In this document: positions 28,311 to 35,553 of the stretch, piece after piece
Layout of the letters: each line of letters starts with the position of its first letter
Position numbering within the stretch: the stretch's first letter is position 1
Source: JADJPG01 sp964491875
GTDB lineage: Bacteria > Verrucomicrobiota > Verrucomicrobiia > Limisphaerales > JADJPG01
Direction: 5' to 3'
NCBI GenBank assembly: GCA_964491875.1
Contig: CAZBIC010000010.1
Coordinates: 103,858-167,857 of the forward strand
DNA: 64,000 nucleotides
The notes under the pieces: generated by a model
The model's input: only the letters and a program-made list of their open reading frames with translations
The model's database searches: none
What the model was told of the DNA's origin: nothing
Translations under genes and position numbers: made by a program

Positions 28311-28610
28311 TTAATTGTTGGAGAAAGCGTCGAGGGAAAGACCGAGCGAAGCGCCCGCGTCCTTGAGAGACTGAGAAACCGCGGTCACGACAAACTCCCT
28401 GCCCGCCGCCGCGGCAGTCTTGTGTCCAGAGAACAGCAGCTGGAGGCCAATCACATCGCCGCCCGTGACTTCGGCGAGGTCGAGGCGGATCGGACCGGAT
28501 GACTGGAAAGCATCTTGCAGCGATTCCTTGAGAACCGCCGCCGAATAAATATCAAGCGCGCCGGCCAGTTTGAACTGACCATCCGCGGTTCGAGTGATGT
28601 TAAGATTCAT
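28311..28610 (-). CDS. STAS-domain protein of the chemosensory operon
   Basis: 99 residues, one STAS domain of the SpoIIAA/MlaB fold, first gene of the operon. The conserved loop is VTGGDVIGLQLL. In SpoIIAA-type anti-anti-sigma factors the residue just before the Gly is a phosphorylated Ser; here it is Ile, and the one before that Val. So partner switching by phosphorylation at that site is unlikely. STAS proteins are often the first gene of chemosensory operons, where they are thought to aid array assembly or signalling, but the role is not settled. Confidence 0.88.
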   Translation of the reverse strand: MNLNITRTADGQFKLAGALDIYSAAVLKESLQDAFQSSGPIRLDLAEVTGGDVIGLQLLFSGHKTAAAAGREFVVTAVSQSLKDAGASLGLSLDAFSNN

Positions 28611-29081
28611 TCGTTTCGCCTGGCTTCTTCTTCATGCCGAAACAGTGCTTCGCGCCACCACCACCGGCGGCATTGCGTGGAGACTTCCACCGGCCTGAAC
28701 AGCGACCGTCTCGATTCGGCCTTCCATGATCTCCGCATCGTTCGCGCGCCGGCTCGACCTGGCTTCATCCGGGCAATAAAAATGGCACGCCTCGATGATC
28801 AGCCGTGAGCTGAACATTGAGTCGTGCCTTCGACTTGCAGGCCTTAAATCCTGCCCGAGAAAGCCGCTGCCAACCGTTGGCAGCCTTTCGACAGAGCTAG
28901 AGATCGGCGGCTTCCGGAAACCACTTTAGGAGATTCTTGAAAGGCAGGACCGAAGGCACGCGATTCCGTCCAACTTTCGAGTTTCCCACTCCGGAACCGG
29001 CGGAGCCGATCGCGAAACCATTTCCTTTGCCTCAAACCACCGCCCGTGCTCTCCTACCGACCAAGCCAGAGCAATACAATC
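28611..29081. other. Divergent intergenic region between the chemosensory and MoxR operons
   Basis: About 470 bases with no convincing gene. Short open frames on both strands lack coding character. It should contain the divergent promoters for the minus-strand chemosensory operon and the plus-strand MoxR operon; I cannot assign -35/-10 boxes reliably. It contains the hairpin at 28866-28884. Confidence 0.5.
28866..28884. promoter_or_regulatory. Inverted repeat, possible operator
   Basis: GCTGCCAACCGTTGGCAGC has eight-base perfect arms around CCG. It lies between the two divergent operons, about 255 bases from the STAS start and 200 from moxR. The symmetry fits a dimeric regulator site or a short hairpin. 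No T-run follows, so a terminator is less likely. Confidence 0.3.
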
Positions 29082-30053
29082 ATGACTCCCCAAAAGCAGA
29101 ACTTCGTGAGGGCCGTGCGCGAACGCGTGGCGGAAGTGGTGGTAGGACAAGATGTCGTGGTGGAGCGCATGATGATCGCGCTCCTGACCGGCGGCCACTT
29201 GCTCCTGCTCGGCGTGCCGGGAACCGCGAAGACGCTCCTCGTGAACTCCGTCGCCCGGGCCGTGGACCTGAAGTTCAGCCGCGTGCAGTTCACCATCGAC
29301 ATGTTGCCGTCCGACATTCTCGGCTCGGAGATTCTGGAACAATCCACCGGCAAATTCCGCACCCACCAGGGCCCGGTGTTCACCAACCTCTTGCTCGCGG
29401 ACGAAATCAATCGCGCTGCCCCCAAGGTCCAGAGCGCGCTGCTCGAATCCATGCAGGAGCGCAAGGTCACCATCGGCAACACCACGCATCCGCTGCCGAT
29501 GCCCTTCCTCGTCATCGCCACCCAAAACCCGATCGAACAAGCCGGCACCTTCGAACTACCCGAGGCGCAGCTCGATCGCTTCATGCTCTGTCACCGGCTC
29601 AACTATCCTTCCGCCACCCAGGAGGAAGAGGTTCTGCGCCGCCAGCTCAAGATGGGGCTCAAGCGCACCGGCGGCGGAGCCGTGCCGAACACCGCCTTCG
29701 ACATGATCGGCGGCGAACCCGTCTGCAATCTCAACGATCTGGTCGGCGCGATGGAAGCCGTGCAGAACGTCCACGTCAGCGATGTGTTCATGAAACATTG
29801 CGTCGAGTTCGTCCGACTGACGCGTTCCCATCCCGCGATTGAACTGGGCTGCTCGCCGCGCGCCAGCCTTTCCGTCGTCCAAGCCGCCCGTGCCCGCGCG
29901 TTCATCCACGATCGCGACTTCGTGGTCCCCGAGGATCTGTTCCAGCTCGCCGAAGATGTCGTCCTGCACCGCATCCGCCTGAGCTACGAAGCGCTTGCCG
30001 AAGGCCAGAAGCCCGGTCAGGTGCTGGAAGAATTGCTGAAGAAGCTCGGTTGA
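29082..30053 (+). CDS. MoxR-family AAA ATPase
   Basis: 323 residues from the ATG at 29082; the frame is open 12 codons upstream but that part looks non-coding. Walker A is LGVPGTAKT at 43-51, Walker B is LLLADEINRA near 107, with sensor ATQNPIEQAGTFELPEAQLDRF, the MoxR hallmark. MoxR ATPases are thought to act as chaperones that mature or activate VWA-domain partner proteins. The downstream genes (DUF58 and two VWA proteins) are exactly such partners, so this is the ATPase of a Bat-like membrane system. Confidence 0.94.
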   Translation: MTPQKQNFVRAVRERVAEVVVGQDVVVERMMIALLTGGHLLLLGVPGTAKTLLVNSVARAVDLKFSRVQFTIDMLPSDILGSEILEQSTGKFRTHQGPVFTNLLLADEINRAAPKVQSALLESMQERKVTIGNTTHPLPMPFLVIATQNPIEQAGTFELPEAQLDRFMLCHRLNYPSATQEEEVLRRQLKMGLKRTGGGAVPNTAFDMIGGEPVCNLNDLVGAMEAVQNVHVSDVFMKHCVEFVRLTRSHPAIELGCSPRASLSVVQAARARAFIHDRDFVVPEDLFQLAEDVVLHRIRLSYEALAEGQKPGQVLEELLKKLG

Positions 30054-30216
30054 GAACCACGAATGGACACCAATGAACACGAATTGGCGTTGGATCGCGG
30101 CCTGAAGGCCGGTTCAATGTCGCCTGCTCTTTTAGCGTTGAAGCGGGCTAAAGCCCACGCTCCTCTGGCCATCGGGGAACGCCAACGACGCTCATTTGTC
30201 GCCAACATTTTAGATT
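30054..30216. repeat. Intergenic region with dispersed-repeat-like hairpins
   Basis: The gap between moxR and the next gene holds a direct CACGAAT repeat (about 30058 and 30087), the palindrome GGCCTGAAGGCC near 30100 and an imperfect hairpin GCGGGCTAAAGCCCACGC near 30144. Such elements resemble the short intergenic repeats of Verrucomicrobiota genomes. Their presence suggests that the zinc-ribbon gene behind them was added to an older operon. Confidence 0.4.
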
Positions 30217-30849
30217 ATGCGTTCAGACGAGTTTGAACAGGGAGTCACGTTTGGCCCATTTCATATGCCGCACCTTGACAAGCAAGCGGACGACCGATTT
30301 CGTCGAGCATTTTACTCCTATCTCGAACAGAAGGTGATGCCGTCGTTGGATGGCCAAATCGTGCGAGTGGAAGGTCGATTGTTCTCGCACTACGACCAGC
30401 CGCAATTCGCTGACTTGGCCGAAGTCAGCCTTCGTTACTATTACGAGGTAACTTTCGCTTCCACAGGAGGAGTTGAGGAGGCATGGGGAGAGTTGGACTA
30501 CAATCCTGACAATGCCAATTGGACGCCAACGCGGGTCAAACCTCCTCGCGTCAGAACCCTGACTGATAAACGCAAAGTTCAAGCCCTTCGGGAGTCACAT
30601 CGCCATCGGCCAGCGCGCCCAGCAGATTGTCCAAAGTGTCACTCCAAAGAAGTTGCAGAGATTCTTTACGGCGTTCCGCATTACTCGGACGCACTTCAAG
30701 CAGAGTTGAATTCGGGACGGATCTGCCTGGGTGGCTCATGGTCTTGGGATGAATCGCACCAATGGCGCTGCCTGTCGTGCAAACATGAGTGGGGACTTAC
30801 CGGATACGCACTAGCATTGCGCGAGATCGAGAATCGAGAGTTAACGTAG
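30217..30849 (+). CDS. Hypothetical protein with C-terminal zinc ribbon
   Basis: 210 residues, no signal peptide or membrane segment. The N-terminal two thirds show no motif I recognise. The last ~75 residues contain DCPKCHS and CLSCKHEWG about 45 residues apart with LGGSWSWDESHQW before the second pair, a treble-clef or zinc-ribbon arrangement seen in many uncharacterised bacterial proteins. Its DNA is noticeably less GC-rich than the flanking moxR and DUF58 genes, and repeat-like DNA lies just upstream. It interrupts the usual moxR-DUF58 adjacency and is probably not a functional part of that operon. Confidence 0.65.
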   Translation: MRSDEFEQGVTFGPFHMPHLDKQADDRFRRAFYSYLEQKVMPSLDGQIVRVEGRLFSHYDQPQFADLAEVSLRYYYEVTFASTGGVEEAWGELDYNPDNANWTPTRVKPPRVRTLTDKRKVQALRESHRHRPARPADCPKCHSKEVAEILYGVPHYSDALQAELNSGRICLGGSWSWDESHQWRCLSCKHEWGLTGYALALREIENRELT

Positions 30850-30863
30850 AGAAGAGTTTACGC

Positions 30864-31724
30864 ATGCACCACACCGCACATCTCGATCACGAACCGCCGG
30901 ATTCCCGGCAGTTTGAAATCGCCGTGCGGCGGCTGGCCAACGCGCTCAGCTACGGTCAGGAGAGCTCGCCCTTCCTGGGTGCCGGCATCGAATACGTCCA
31001 GTCGCGTCCGTATCAATCTGGCGATCCCGTGAAGTTCATCGACTGGCGCGTGACGGCGCGCACGGGACGTTTCCACGTAAAGGAATACGAGGCGCCGAAG
31101 CAGATGCCCGTCTACCTGCTGGTCGACACGTCCGCGTCGATGTGCATCAGCTCCCAGCCGCTGAGCAAGTATGGCTGGGCCGTTCAGATCGCCGGAGGAC
31201 TCGCCCTCGCAGCGGTCGATCACATGAACCCCGTTGGCCTCATGTCCGTGGGCGATCGCGATCTGCATCACACTCCCACGCTTTCGCGCAGCACGGTGAT
31301 GCAATGGATGCACCAGCTCCGCCGCTATCGCCTCGTCGAAGGCACCACACTCGGCCAGCGCGTGCGTGAACTCCTGCCGCGCGTCGAGCAGCGCTGCCTG
31401 TTCGTGGTGCTGAGTGACCTGCACGATCCCGACGGCATTCCGGCCATCAAGCTGATGGCCCAAAATCACGATTGCGCGGTGCTGCACTTCGAAGATCCAG
31501 CGGAACGCGGTCGCACGGGCGGCGGCATCTATCGTGCGATTGAAGCTGAGACTGGCCGTGAATTTGTCGCGCACGGACGAAGCCGCTGGTTCGGCGAGGA
31601 GGAGACTCACCAACTGGCGCGCGCTGGAGTGGACTATCTCCGACTGCGCACGGATCAGGCCGTTCTGTCCAAGCTGCAATACTTCTTCAAGCATCGCGGC
31701 GCTGCACGGAGGGCCAGCGGGTGA
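30864..31724 (+). CDS. DUF58 domain protein, MoxR partner
   Basis: 286 residues from the ATG at 30864. The DUF58 signature YQSGDPVKFIDWRVTAR lies near residues 50-66, followed by a VWA-like domain with LLVDTSASM near residue 92-100 and a later LSDLHDPDG. DUF58 proteins accompany MoxR ATPases and VWA proteins in Bat-type operons, probably at the inner face of the membrane. The 3' end overlaps the next gene by four bases (GTGA), indicating translational coupling. Confidence 0.9.
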   Translation: MHHTAHLDHEPPDSRQFEIAVRRLANALSYGQESSPFLGAGIEYVQSRPYQSGDPVKFIDWRVTARTGRFHVKEYEAPKQMPVYLLVDTSASMCISSQPLSKYGWAVQIAGGLALAAVDHMNPVGLMSVGDRDLHHTPTLSRSTVMQWMHQLRRYRLVEGTTLGQRVRELLPRVEQRCLFVVLSDLHDPDGIPAIKLMAQNHDCAVLHFEDPAERGRTGGGIYRAIEAETGREFVAHGRSRWFGEEETHQLARAGVDYLRLRTDQAVLSKLQYFFKHRGAARRASG

Positions 31725-32776
31725 ACGTCGAGAAAGCATTTCGATTCCTGGGTGTGTGTTGCCCAAAACCGCATTGGCGCAGAATGGTGGGGCGCGTCGC
31801 TCCGCGCGCGCCGAGACCGTGTCTCGAACACAGGTACACCGCCCGGCAAACTTTTGCTTTCGGCGCGCGCGGAGCGACGCGCCCTACCCACGTTGAGTCG
31901 AAGCGCAGTCTCAGGAACTCCTCCCCTCGCAGTCTTCTGTTGGTGGTGGCATTTCTCTGCTGCTTCCTGCAATCCACCCCCACCCTCGTCGCCGCCGCAC
32001 CATCCGGCACAAATACCACAGCCTCGGCCTCGCGCTACATCGGCATCGAAGGCAAGGCTTCCATCGCCCTTCCGCGTCCTGACTATCAAACGCGTCCGCT
32101 CGATGACCGCACTGAACTGATTCTCCGCATCGACAAGGTCACCCCGGTCGCCAGCAACGAGTATCGCTACGATTTCTTTTACATGGGATTGGAACCCGGC
32201 GCGTATGACCTCGCCGACTTCCTCATTCGTCCTGACGGGACTCGGCCAGACGAACTCGGGAAGTTTCGACTCCAGGTAAACTCACTGCTGCCGGAGCATC
32301 ACGATGGCAAACTCAATGCCTACGAGCCGCGGTTGTTTCCCGCGATTGGCGGTTACCGGGTGTTCCTCGGGTTGCTGGCGTTTCTCTGGATCGGCGGCCT
32401 CGCGCTTTATCTTTTTCTGACGCGGAAGAAGCGAGTCATCGAACCGACCGTCGTCGTCCGCGCCCCGCCTACCTTCGCCGAATGCCTGCGCCCGCTCGTG
32501 GAGGATGCCGCTGCGGGCAAACTGAATATCGAAGGCCAGGCAACTCTCGAACGACTGCTCATGGGTTACTGGCGCGAGAAACTCAGTCTGCCTGACATGC
32601 GAATGGCCGAGGCTCTCGGGCAATTGAAAGCACATCGCGAGGCCGGCGAGCTGTTGCGCGCCTTGGAACGCTGGCTTCATCAACCTGGCTCTACTTCCGC
32701 GCAGGAGATTGGTTCGCTTCTCCAGCCCTACCGCCAGTTGCCATCGCCCAACGCTGGGTACGGAGGCGCGTCGTGA
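31721..32776 (+). CDS. Membrane-anchored Bat-operon protein (BatD/DUF4381-like), palindrome in its 5' end
   Basis: 351 residues from a GTG that overlaps the DUF58 stop. A hydrophobic signal-like segment (SLLLVVAFLCCFLQ) lies only at about residue 70-84. An exported beta-rich domain runs to about 205, one membrane helix is at about 208-228 (FLGLLAFLWIGGLALYLFL), and a cytoplasmic helical domain follows. Residues about 22-56 are encoded by a 103-bp palindromic element and read GRVAPRAP and GARGATRPT. The only in-frame alternative start before the signal segment is the ATG at 31784, which also reads through the element, so an inserted repeat seems to be translated. Topology suits a Bat complex component; the family assignment is tentative. 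Confidence 0.75.
   Translation: MNVEKAFRFLGVCCPKPHWRRMVGRVAPRAPRPCLEHRYTARQTFAFGARGATRPTHVESKRSLRNSSPRSLLLVVAFLCCFLQSTPTLVAAAPSGTNTTASASRYIGIEGKASIALPRPDYQTRPLDDRTELILRIDKVTPVASNEYRYDFFYMGLEPGAYDLADFLIRPDGTRPDELGKFRLQVNSLLPEHHDGKLNAYEPRLFPAIGGYRVFLGLLAFLWIGGLALYLFLTRKKRVIEPTVVVRAPPTFAECLRPLVEDAAAGKLNIEGQATLERLLMGYWREKLSLPDMRMAEALGQLKAHREAGELLRALERWLHQPGSTSAQEIGSLLQPYRQLPSPNAGYGGAS
31786..31888. repeat. 103-bp palindromic dispersed element inside a coding frame
   Basis: The 29-base arms at 31786-31814 and 31860-31888 are inverted copies with one mismatch, separated by 45 bases. The right arm shares GCGCGGAGCGACG and GCGCCCTACC with the hairpin at 226-252. The structure is REP/MITE-like. It lies in frame near the 5' end of the gene starting at 31721. 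No transposase is nearby and I could not identify a target-site duplication. Confidence 0.85.
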
Positions 32777-33708
32777 GTTTTCATCATCCGTCACTGCTTT
32801 GGCTGCTCGCGCTTCCGCTGGCGTGGGGATTCTGGCAATGGATTCAGCGGGGACATCCCGTCGCACTGCCATTCGACCACGGTCAGCAACGGGAAGGACG
32901 ACGCCTGCGCGTGCTCGTCAATCTTGCTCAAACTTTTCCAGCACTCATTCTCGCTGTGGCCGTCCTGATCCTCGCGGGACCACGCCGCCCGGCGCCGCCG
33001 GAGAACGAGCGGGTTCTGAACAACATCATCATCTGTCTCGACGTTTCCGGATCGATGACGGCGTCCTTCGGGAGCATGCGCGGACGCAATGTGAAGACGC
33101 GTTACGATGCCGCCATGGAATCCGCGCGCGACTTCTGCGAATACCGGAAAGGCGACGCGTTCGGCTTGACGGTTTTCGGATCGGAATTTCTGCACTGGTT
33201 CCCGCCCACCAAGGAACTTTCCGCCATCCGGAATGCACTGCCGTTCGTGAAGCCGCAGAACCTTCCGCCGTGGTTCAGCGGCACGCTCATCGCCGGAGCG
33301 CTGCGTGGCTGCAAGGAGCGTCTCATTCGGACGAAGGAAGGCGATCGCGCCATCATTCTGATCACGGACGGCGGCAGCGCGGACTTCAGCAACGGCGGCG
33401 ACCGGCAGATCGCACAGGAACTGGCCGACCAGAACATCCGGGTGTTCACGATCTTGATTGGCAATGACACCTTCGGCACCGGCGGCATCTACACCGTGGG
33501 AGCAGTGACGGGCGGAAAAGTATTTCGCGTGGAAGATGCCGGCGCGTTCGAATCAGTATTCCGCGAGATCGACCAGATGCAGAAAGCGACGTTCAAACAG
33601 ACGACATCCGACTGGGTGGATTTCTACACGCCGCTGTCCATCGCGGGACTTTGTGCCGCGGGACTCTGGGCGCTGACGCTCCTCGGATTGAGATTTACTC
33701 CATGGTGA
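32773..33708 (+). CDS. VWA-domain membrane protein, BatA-like
   Basis: 311 residues from a GTG overlapping the previous gene by four bases. A first membrane segment near residues 5-23 and a second near 53-70 precede a VWA domain with the metal-binding MIDAS motif DVSGSM at 90-95. Later ITDGGS completes the site. A last membrane helix is at the C-terminus (about 282-305). This is the Aerotolerance-operon BatA arrangement. With MoxR it probably forms a membrane-associated chaperone or stress complex. Confidence 0.9.
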   Translation: MSFHHPSLLWLLALPLAWGFWQWIQRGHPVALPFDHGQQREGRRLRVLVNLAQTFPALILAVAVLILAGPRRPAPPENERVLNNIIICLDVSGSMTASFGSMRGRNVKTRYDAAMESARDFCEYRKGDAFGLTVFGSEFLHWFPPTKELSAIRNALPFVKPQNLPPWFSGTLIAGALRGCKERLIRTKEGDRAIILITDGGSADFSNGGDRQIAQELADQNIRVFTILIGNDTFGTGGIYTVGAVTGGKVFRVEDAGAFESVFREIDQMQKATFKQTTSDWVDFYTPLSIAGLCAAGLWALTLLGLRFTPW

Positions 33709-33715
33709 CCATCGC

Positions 33716-34738
33716 ATGTTGAAGGAAGAGATCATCATCGCCGCCGTGTATGCCGCCGCCGGAATCGGCGCATTAGCCGCGTTGGGCGAATGGATTCACG
33801 CCCGGCGCATCAAACGCCTCGCCCGGCTCGCATTCGGCCCCGATGCCCAGCCGCGCGCATGGACCCGACTGGCTCCTCCGCTGCGCGTGCTGTCGCTTGC
33901 CGCAATCGTCTGGTCGCTCGTGGTCCTGATCGCTTTCGAAGGCGCCAGTCGTCACCGAGACGAAAAGGCTGCCGCCACGCGACATCTGATGGTGATGCTG
34001 GATGTCTCCCCGAGCATGCAACTGCAGGACGCCGGTGAGCGTGGTGCCATCAAACGTTCTGCCCGCGCCGCCGAGCTGCTGCGTTCCGTCATGGAACGCG
34101 CCGCCAGCGCCGAGGTCAAAGTTACCATGGCCTGCTTCTACACCGACGCCATGCCGCTTGTGAAAGAATGCGCCGACCGCGAGGTGATCTGGAATTTCGC
34201 TGACGACCTTCCTCTCCACATCGCCTACCGTCCGGGCAAGACGGATTTGGTGAAGTCACTCAACACGGCGGGCGAAATGGTGAAAGACTTCCCGCGCAAA
34301 AGCACCACCGTGCTCGTTCTCACCGATGGCGACGCCGTGCCGGACTCCGGCTTGAAGCCGATGCCGTCCTCCGTCGCGCAAACCATCTTCGCTGGCGTAG
34401 GAAACGAATCGCTCGGCGCGTTCATCGACGGCCATCTCTCACGTCAGGACAGCGCATCGCTTTCCCAACTCGCGCGGCGTCTCGGCGGCCAGTATCACAA
34501 CGGCAACGTTAAGCAGGTGCCAAGCGAGATGCTCAACCGCCTCATCGCACCGGATGAACGTTCCGAGAAATTCAAAATCAGCCTGCGCCTGCTTGCCATG
34601 ATTCTGCTCGCGACTGGCAGCGGCTTGCTGTGCCTGTTGCCCATGCTACTGGAACACTTCGGCAGCGCCTGGAAGCCGCTGACCCGGGATCAACGCGTTC
34701 AACCCGCCGGCCGGCGAACCGCCAGTTTGACCGCATGA
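33716..34738 (+). CDS. VWA-domain membrane protein, BatB-like
   Basis: 340 residues. Membrane segments lie at about 5-24 and 57-74, then a VWA domain with the MIDAS motif DVSPSM at 96-101 and LTDGDAVPD near 203. A further helix is near 290-308 (LLAMILLATGSGLLCLLPM). It is the second VWA protein of the operon, with a seven-base gap to the first, as BatB follows BatA in other bacteria. Confidence 0.88.
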   Translation: MLKEEIIIAAVYAAAGIGALAALGEWIHARRIKRLARLAFGPDAQPRAWTRLAPPLRVLSLAAIVWSLVVLIAFEGASRHRDEKAAATRHLMVMLDVSPSMQLQDAGERGAIKRSARAAELLRSVMERAASAEVKVTMACFYTDAMPLVKECADREVIWNFADDLPLHIAYRPGKTDLVKSLNTAGEMVKDFPRKSTTVLVLTDGDAVPDSGLKPMPSSVAQTIFAGVGNESLGAFIDGHLSRQDSASLSQLARRLGGQYHNGNVKQVPSEMLNRLIAPDERSEKFKISLRLLAMILLATGSGLLCLLPMLLEHFGSAWKPLTRDQRVQPAGRRTASLTA

Positions 34739-34766
34739 CGCTGGAACAATCATCGAGGATTCGCAC

Positions 34767-35513
34767 ATGAAAAAGTTACTCCTCTTTCTCTGGCTGATGA
34801 TGCCGCTCCCGGTCATCGTCTGGCATTACGGACCGGGACAGAAGTGGCTCGCCCGCGATCAGGCGCACGCGTTGATCCAGAAGGCCGAGCAGTTTGAGAC
34901 GCAGAAGAACTGGCGCGAAGCGGAGACGCTCTTCCGCGAGGCAGCCGAGAAGGTCCGGGGCATGGATGATTCATTGCAGACCCAGCTCGACATCGCGCTC
35001 GTGCGCGCCCGCTACCGTCAAGGCAGTGCGGTCGAAGCCATCGACATGGCGGACCGGCTGCTCAACGATCCGAAGTTCCAACGTCAGCCCGCGCCGCTCC
35101 AACGCGAGGCGCGCGAACTGGCCAGCCGGATTCATTACCACGCCGCCTGGGTGATGCGTCTGGAAGGTGCGCAGAAGGATCTATGGATGGAAGAAGCCGA
35201 GCTCGCACGGCAGAACTTCCGAATGCTTTCCGAAACCACGGCGGCGATCGCGCAGACCAACTATTCCTCCCTGCAGCAAACCAATCTTGAGAGCGCCGTC
35301 CGACTGCAGCGCATGGGGCTGGTCGAGCTGATGGCCAAGCCGTTGCCAGAGGAAGGTCAGGCCATGGCCGGCCAGGGACTGACGGAACAAATGGCGCGCC
35401 GTCGCGGTCAACGGGGCAAAGGCACACAGCCGGGCATCGGCGAGGACGGCGATTCGCGCGAACCACAGAACGGCGCCAGCAACAATCGCTTTCAGGCAGG
35501 CCCGGGCTCTTAA
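34767..35513 (+). CDS. Membrane-anchored TPR-like protein, BatC-like position
   Basis: 248 residues. An N-terminal hydrophobic segment (KKLLLFLWLMMPLPVIVW) serves as signal anchor. Helical repeats with TPR character occupy about 30-130 (ALIQKAEQFETQKNWREAETLFREA). The C-terminal ~60 residues are low complexity, rich in Gly, Gln and Arg. The gene order VWA, VWA, TPR fits batA-batB-batC, but sequence support for BatC itself is weak. The protein is probably periplasmic and tethered to the inner membrane. Confidence 0.7.
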   Translation: MKKLLLFLWLMMPLPVIVWHYGPGQKWLARDQAHALIQKAEQFETQKNWREAETLFREAAEKVRGMDDSLQTQLDIALVRARYRQGSAVEAIDMADRLLNDPKFQRQPAPLQREARELASRIHYHAAWVMRLEGAQKDLWMEEAELARQNFRMLSETTAAIAQTNYSSLQQTNLESAVRLQRMGLVELMAKPLPEEGQAMAGQGLTEQMARRRGQRGKGTQPGIGEDGDSREPQNGASNNRFQAGPGS

Positions 35514-35553
35514 CCGCTCCGTTCCACGAATTTTTTCAACCAAGGACTCACGT

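Noticed and set aside
18894..28610. Assignment of the chemosensory operon to flagellar or twitching motility
   Set aside because: No flagellar, pilus-motor or output gene occurs in the window, so the target cannot be read from this sequence.
32773..34738. The two VWA genes as cobalt or magnesium chelatase subunits
   Set aside because: MoxR and VWA proteins resemble chelatase subunits, but no large chelatase subunit is present, and DUF58 plus membrane-spanning VWA proteins fit a Bat-like system better.
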